Shown here: positions 7,485-9,644 of the stretch, piece after piece
Layout of the letters: the number at the start of each line of letters is the position of its first letter
Position numbering within the stretch: the stretch's first letter is position 1
Assembly: GCA_041753575.1 (NCBI GenBank)
Contig: JBGSUA010000043.1
Location: 1 to 9,644, forward strand
Direction: 5' to 3'
Length of the DNA: 9,644 nt
Source: CG2-30-51-40 sp041753575
Lineage (GTDB): Bacteria; Desulfobacterota; DSM-4660; Desulfatiglandales; Desulfatiglandaceae
Program-made: the position numbers and the translations under genes
Notes under the pieces: model-generated
What the model saw: only the letters and a program-made list of their open reading frames with translations
Told to the model about the DNA's origin: nothing
Databases searched by the model: none

Positions 7485-9104
7485 CTAGCTCAAGATCGAA
7501 GAGGCTACCGTACCCATATCCTTGAGATAACCATCCATTGAATGCGCTACTCCGAGGTTATCAGCCGCCCGGCCGAGCGCGTCAATTGCCGATCCGCAGC
7601 CGTATGCGATCTTGGTGCAACTGATGAACACTTTTTCCATGGCCTCCCTGACGAAAAGGCGGGCTGAAGCCTTCAGAAATTCAGCGGAAGCCGATCCTTT
7701 GATATCTGCGTCTGCCGCCTTGCGGCACAGGGCGTCGGCCACCTCACACCATGTGATCATATCGGCCAGGAGGAACAAGACATGCTGTGATTTGGTAAGC
7801 TTGTGGTTTCTCGCTTCAGCCACTGCCTGGTTAATCGCCGGGAATGCCTTTGACAGCATCGGGCCGCCGCATTCATCAGGAAGTGCGGCCAGGGTCTCGG
7901 CCATCTTGCCGAAATATTGGCCTTTACTCCTTACTGTGGTCCTGATCCTGAAGGTGGATATGATATTTCTCTGGATCTCGCTTGTGCCTTCATAGATGGT
8001 CAGGATCTTTACATCCCTTTTTATCTTCTCTACCTCATATTCCCTCATGTAGCCGTAGCCGCCGAAGGCCTGTATCCCGTCGTTTGCGGCAGCGTCTCCC
8101 GCCTCCGTCGCAAAATACTTGGCTATTGAGCCTTCTACCTGAAGGTCTTCCTCCCATGAATCCAGACGTCTGGCAGTCTCCTCGATATAGGCCCTTGCGG
8201 CCTGCAGGCGAACTGCATTGGGAACCAGGAGTTTATGGGTATAGCCCTGTTTTTCTGCGAGAGGCGTTCCAAACTGAACGCGCTCCTTTGAGTATTTTAT
8301 TGCTCTTTCAAGCGAGGCCACTCCTCCTCCAAGCCCGAAGGTGGCCACCATAAGTCTCGTGTAACCAAATACCTGGTTTGCCTGCCTCAGTCCCTGCCCC
8401 TCTACTCCGCCGATCAGGTTTTCAGCGGGGACATATAGGTCTTCAATGGTCAGGGGGCAGGTGTCGGACGCCCTTATACCGTGTTTATCCTCATGCCTTC
8501 CAGGATTAAGACCGGGCGTTCCAGCCTCGACAGCGAAAAAGGAGGGCCCTTCAGGCGTATCGGCGAGTATGGTGTAAAGGTCTGCGACCCCTCCATTGGT
8601 TATGAATTGTTTCTGACCGTTGAGCTTGTATCCTTTCACCGTGCCGTCCTGGTGCAAGACCCTTTCGGCCTTTGTCTTGAGGGACTGAACATTGGAGCCC
8701 GCCTCAGGCTCTGTGACACCGTAGGCAACTATCAGGCCTTCCTGGGCGACCCTTCCAAAGTATTTTTCCTTCTGAGCGGGTGTGCCTCCCACCCTTATCG
8801 GGTCCATACCGAGGCAGATGGCAAGAAAAGATGTGGCTATCGCGAGATCCATCTTTGCCATGCGCTCTGAGATTGCGGCGATATCGGCTGTGCCGGCTCC
8901 GAGTCCTCCATATTCCTCAGGTATGAAAATGAGGTGCAGCGCTATCTCCGGCCCCAGCATGAAACGGATGAGTTCAGTCGGGAAATCCCCCTTCCTGTCC
9001 AGTTCAAGTTTCACCTCCAGGGGGAGTTTTTCCTTCTCAAGTTTGGCGATAGTTTCGAGTACCATGGAAAATGTCTCAGGATCCATCTTTGACTGCTGCA
9101 GCAT
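7485..9104 (-). CDS. Acyl-CoA dehydrogenase family protein
   Basis: This is an FAD flavoenzyme predicted to introduce a trans-2 double bond into an acyl-CoA, passing electrons to ETF; it probably acts in fatty-acid or aromatic-acid beta-oxidation. It has 539 aa. The N-terminal helical domain is about 15-124. The beta domain starts with YGVTEPEAGSN (128-138) and contains LNGQKQFITNGG (161-172). The C-terminal helical domain is about 238-385, with ERVQFGTPL (274-282), AFGGYGYMREYEVEK (346-360) and RDVKILTIYEGTSEIQRN (363-380). E372 in IYEGT is the likely catalytic base. About 150 residues follow the usual 380-aa core, a helical extension as in long-form dehydrogenases. The chain-length class cannot be read from sequence. 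ATG at 9104 has an excellent AGGAGG 8 nt upstream. It is first in an operon with the helicase and has its own promoter and a 200-nt leader. Confidence 0.93.
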   Translation of the reverse strand: MLQQSKMDPETFSMVLETIAKLEKEKLPLEVKLELDRKGDFPTELIRFMLGPEIALHLIFIPEEYGGLGAGTADIAAISERMAKMDLAIATSFLAICLGMDPIRVGGTPAQKEKYFGRVAQEGLIVAYGVTEPEAGSNVQSLKTKAERVLHQDGTVKGYKLNGQKQFITNGGVADLYTILADTPEGPSFFAVEAGTPGLNPGRHEDKHGIRASDTCPLTIEDLYVPAENLIGGVEGQGLRQANQVFGYTRLMVATFGLGGGVASLERAIKYSKERVQFGTPLAEKQGYTHKLLVPNAVRLQAARAYIEETARRLDSWEEDLQVEGSIAKYFATEAGDAAANDGIQAFGGYGYMREYEVEKIKRDVKILTIYEGTSEIQRNIISTFRIRTTVRSKGQYFGKMAETLAALPDECGGPMLSKAFPAINQAVAEARNHKLTKSQHVLFLLADMITWCEVADALCRKAADADIKGSASAEFLKASARLFVREAMEKVFISCTKIAYGCGSAIDALGRAADNLGVAHSMDGYLKDMGTVASSILS

Positions 9105-9304
9105 CTCTACATCCTCCTAAAATATATTGATAACAGGCCGCCGGACTTCCAGGGATGAAGTTCTCCCGGCAATCGGTCTTAACGTTTCTCAAACTGACTT
9201 CCCCTTAGCCGATCACAGGGGGCTCGATGAACCTTTTTCGGTTCCAGGGCTCCGGCCCCGCTTAAAAGACTCCACGAGGCCTCAGTGTTCAGACGCATAT
9301 AAAG
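9105..9304 (-). promoter_or_regulatory. Structured 5' leader of the acyl-CoA dehydrogenase operon
   Basis: This is about 200 nt of untranslated RNA if transcription starts near 9304. Several consecutive hairpins can be drawn in the leader sense: GGGC-CGGA-GCCC (9247-9258), GAACC-GAAAAA-GGTTC (9229-9244), CCCCT with AGGGG (9201-9221), and a 35-nt compound hairpin at 9138-9172. In the last, GCCGG pairs with CCGGC and, after a GAGA bulge, ACTTC pairs with GAAGT. This last hairpin ends about 20 nt before the ribosome binding site. No known riboswitch consensus was recognised, and no open frame is present. Confidence 0.45.
9113..9118 (-). promoter_or_regulatory. Strong ribosome binding site of the acyl-CoA dehydrogenase gene
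   Basis: A perfect AGGAGG lies 8 nt before the ATG at 9104, fixing the start. An ATGTAG directly after it is too close to be initiated. Confidence 0.85.
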
Positions 9305-9310
9305 ATGAGT

Positions 9311-9339
9311 ATTATTCACAGGGCCGCTTTATGCGTCAA
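9311..9339 (-). promoter_or_regulatory. Sigma-70 promoter for the acyl-CoA dehydrogenase-helicase operon
   Basis: On the minus strand TTGACG (9334-9339, five of six) is followed by a 17-bp spacer and AATAAT (9311-9316, five of six). The -10 hexamer and spacing are identical to those of the pdxA promoter in this window, which raises confidence in both. Confidence 0.65.
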
Positions 9340-9388
9340 GGCAAAAGGATATCTTATTTGAATAACATATTAATCATTGGGATGGATC

Positions 9389-9412
9389 GGGAGGCGCCAT
9401 GCGGCGCTTCCC
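9389..9412 (-). terminator. Hairpin after the dehydratase gene
   Basis: GGGAAGCGCC and GGCGCCTCCC can pair over ten positions, with one A-C mismatch in the leftward transcript, around a GCAT loop. It starts 16 nt after the stop codon at 9429. There is no T-run after it, so intrinsic termination is uncertain. The position, between a gene end and the next promoter, is suggestive. Confidence 0.4.
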
Positions 9413-9428
9413 TAAGAACTTTGCCGTC

Positions 9429-9644
9429 TCAAGCACCGGGCCGCCTTGAGAACTTCTCCCTAAAGGACTTCAGAAACGGTGTAAGGCTCCTTTCCGGAGG
9501 GGTCACATTGATCAGTCTTTTTCTTAATTCTTCACTGGAAACCTTTACTTCAAGCCTGCGGTTTGGAATGTCCAGCTCGATGATGTCTCCGTCCATAATG
9601 GCCCCTATAGCGCCTATTATGATAGCTGCAAATATGATAGCCTT
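9429..9644 (-). CDS. ilvD: IlvD/Edd-family dehydratase, C-terminal fragment (probably dihydroxy-acid dehydratase)
   Basis: Only the last 71 codons and a TGA stop are inside the window; the rest lies to the right. The stretch DGDIIELDIPNRRLEVKV followed by SSEELRKR is the hallmark of the C-terminal beta domain of IlvD/Edd dehydratases. Dihydroxy-acid dehydratase is an iron-sulfur enzyme that makes the 2-keto acid precursors of valine, leucine and isoleucine. Sugar-acid dehydratases share this domain, so the exact substrate is not proven. Two features are odd. The final 28 or so residues do not resemble the usual end of IlvD. The first residues in the window lack the GHxxPEA motif expected about 18 residues before the DGD. 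Frame disruption close to the window edge is possible. Confidence 0.7.
   Translation of the reverse strand, partial: KAIIFAAIIIGAIGAIMDGDIIELDIPNRRLEVKVSSEELRKRLINVTPPERSLTPFLKSFREKFSRRPGA

Noticed and set aside
9107..9112. ATGTAG start-stop immediately after AGGAGG
   Set aside because: The ATG directly abuts the ribosome binding site, too close for initiation; the ATG at 9104 has the proper 8-nt spacing.
9105..9428. tRNA or known riboswitch in the intergenic region before the acyl-CoA dehydrogenase
   Set aside because: No cloverleaf with a TTCRA-type arm was found, and no cobalamin, SAM, TPP, glycine or c-di-GMP consensus was recognisable by eye.

Overview
This is a compact bacterial chromosome segment of moderate G+C content that carries mostly housekeeping genes. 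Together they suggest an anaerobic, deltaproteobacteria-like (Desulfobacterota) organism. That placement rests on overall gene style only: a PdxA-type vitamin B6 pathway, an acyl-CoA dehydrogenase with a long C-terminal extension, and a Ski2-like helicase. It is an inference, not a firm assignment. I recognise no phage, transposase, CRISPR array, tRNA or rRNA.

Left part (1-3587): the leftward operon pdxA-uvrA. pdxA (3238 down to 2207) encodes 4-hydroxythreonine-4-phosphate dehydrogenase. It is followed after 24 bp by uvrA (2182 down to the left edge), whose last quarter or so lies outside the window. The operon appears to start from a near-consensus sigma-70 promoter at 3559-3587. This leaves an unusually long pdxA leader of about 310 nt. 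The leader contains two arrays of 7-bp G-rich units in inverted orientation, one on each side of about 170 bp.

Middle part (3588-5377): gltX, glutamyl-tRNA synthetase, is transcribed rightward. Its consensus promoter at 3621-3649 is divergent from the pdxA promoter. It has a leader of about 240 nt and a GTG start with a good ribosome binding site. gltX ends convergently against the next leftward operon, with 78 bp between the stop codons.

Right part (5378-9339): a leftward two-gene operon. An acyl-CoA dehydrogenase family protein (9104 down to 7485) comes first, followed after 28 bp by a Ski2-type DEAH-box helicase (7456 down to 5378). A near-consensus promoter at 9311-9339 would give the operon a 200-nt leader with several predicted hairpins.

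Right edge (9429-9644): the C-terminal end of an IlvD/Edd-family dehydratase, probably dihydroxy-acid dehydratase, also leftward, with a hairpin just after its stop.

No clear new defence or mobile system is visible. The observations most worth a second look are the inverted heptad arrays in the pdxA leader, the structured leader before the acyl-CoA dehydrogenase, and the operon pairing of an acyl-CoA dehydrogenase with a Ski2-like helicase.
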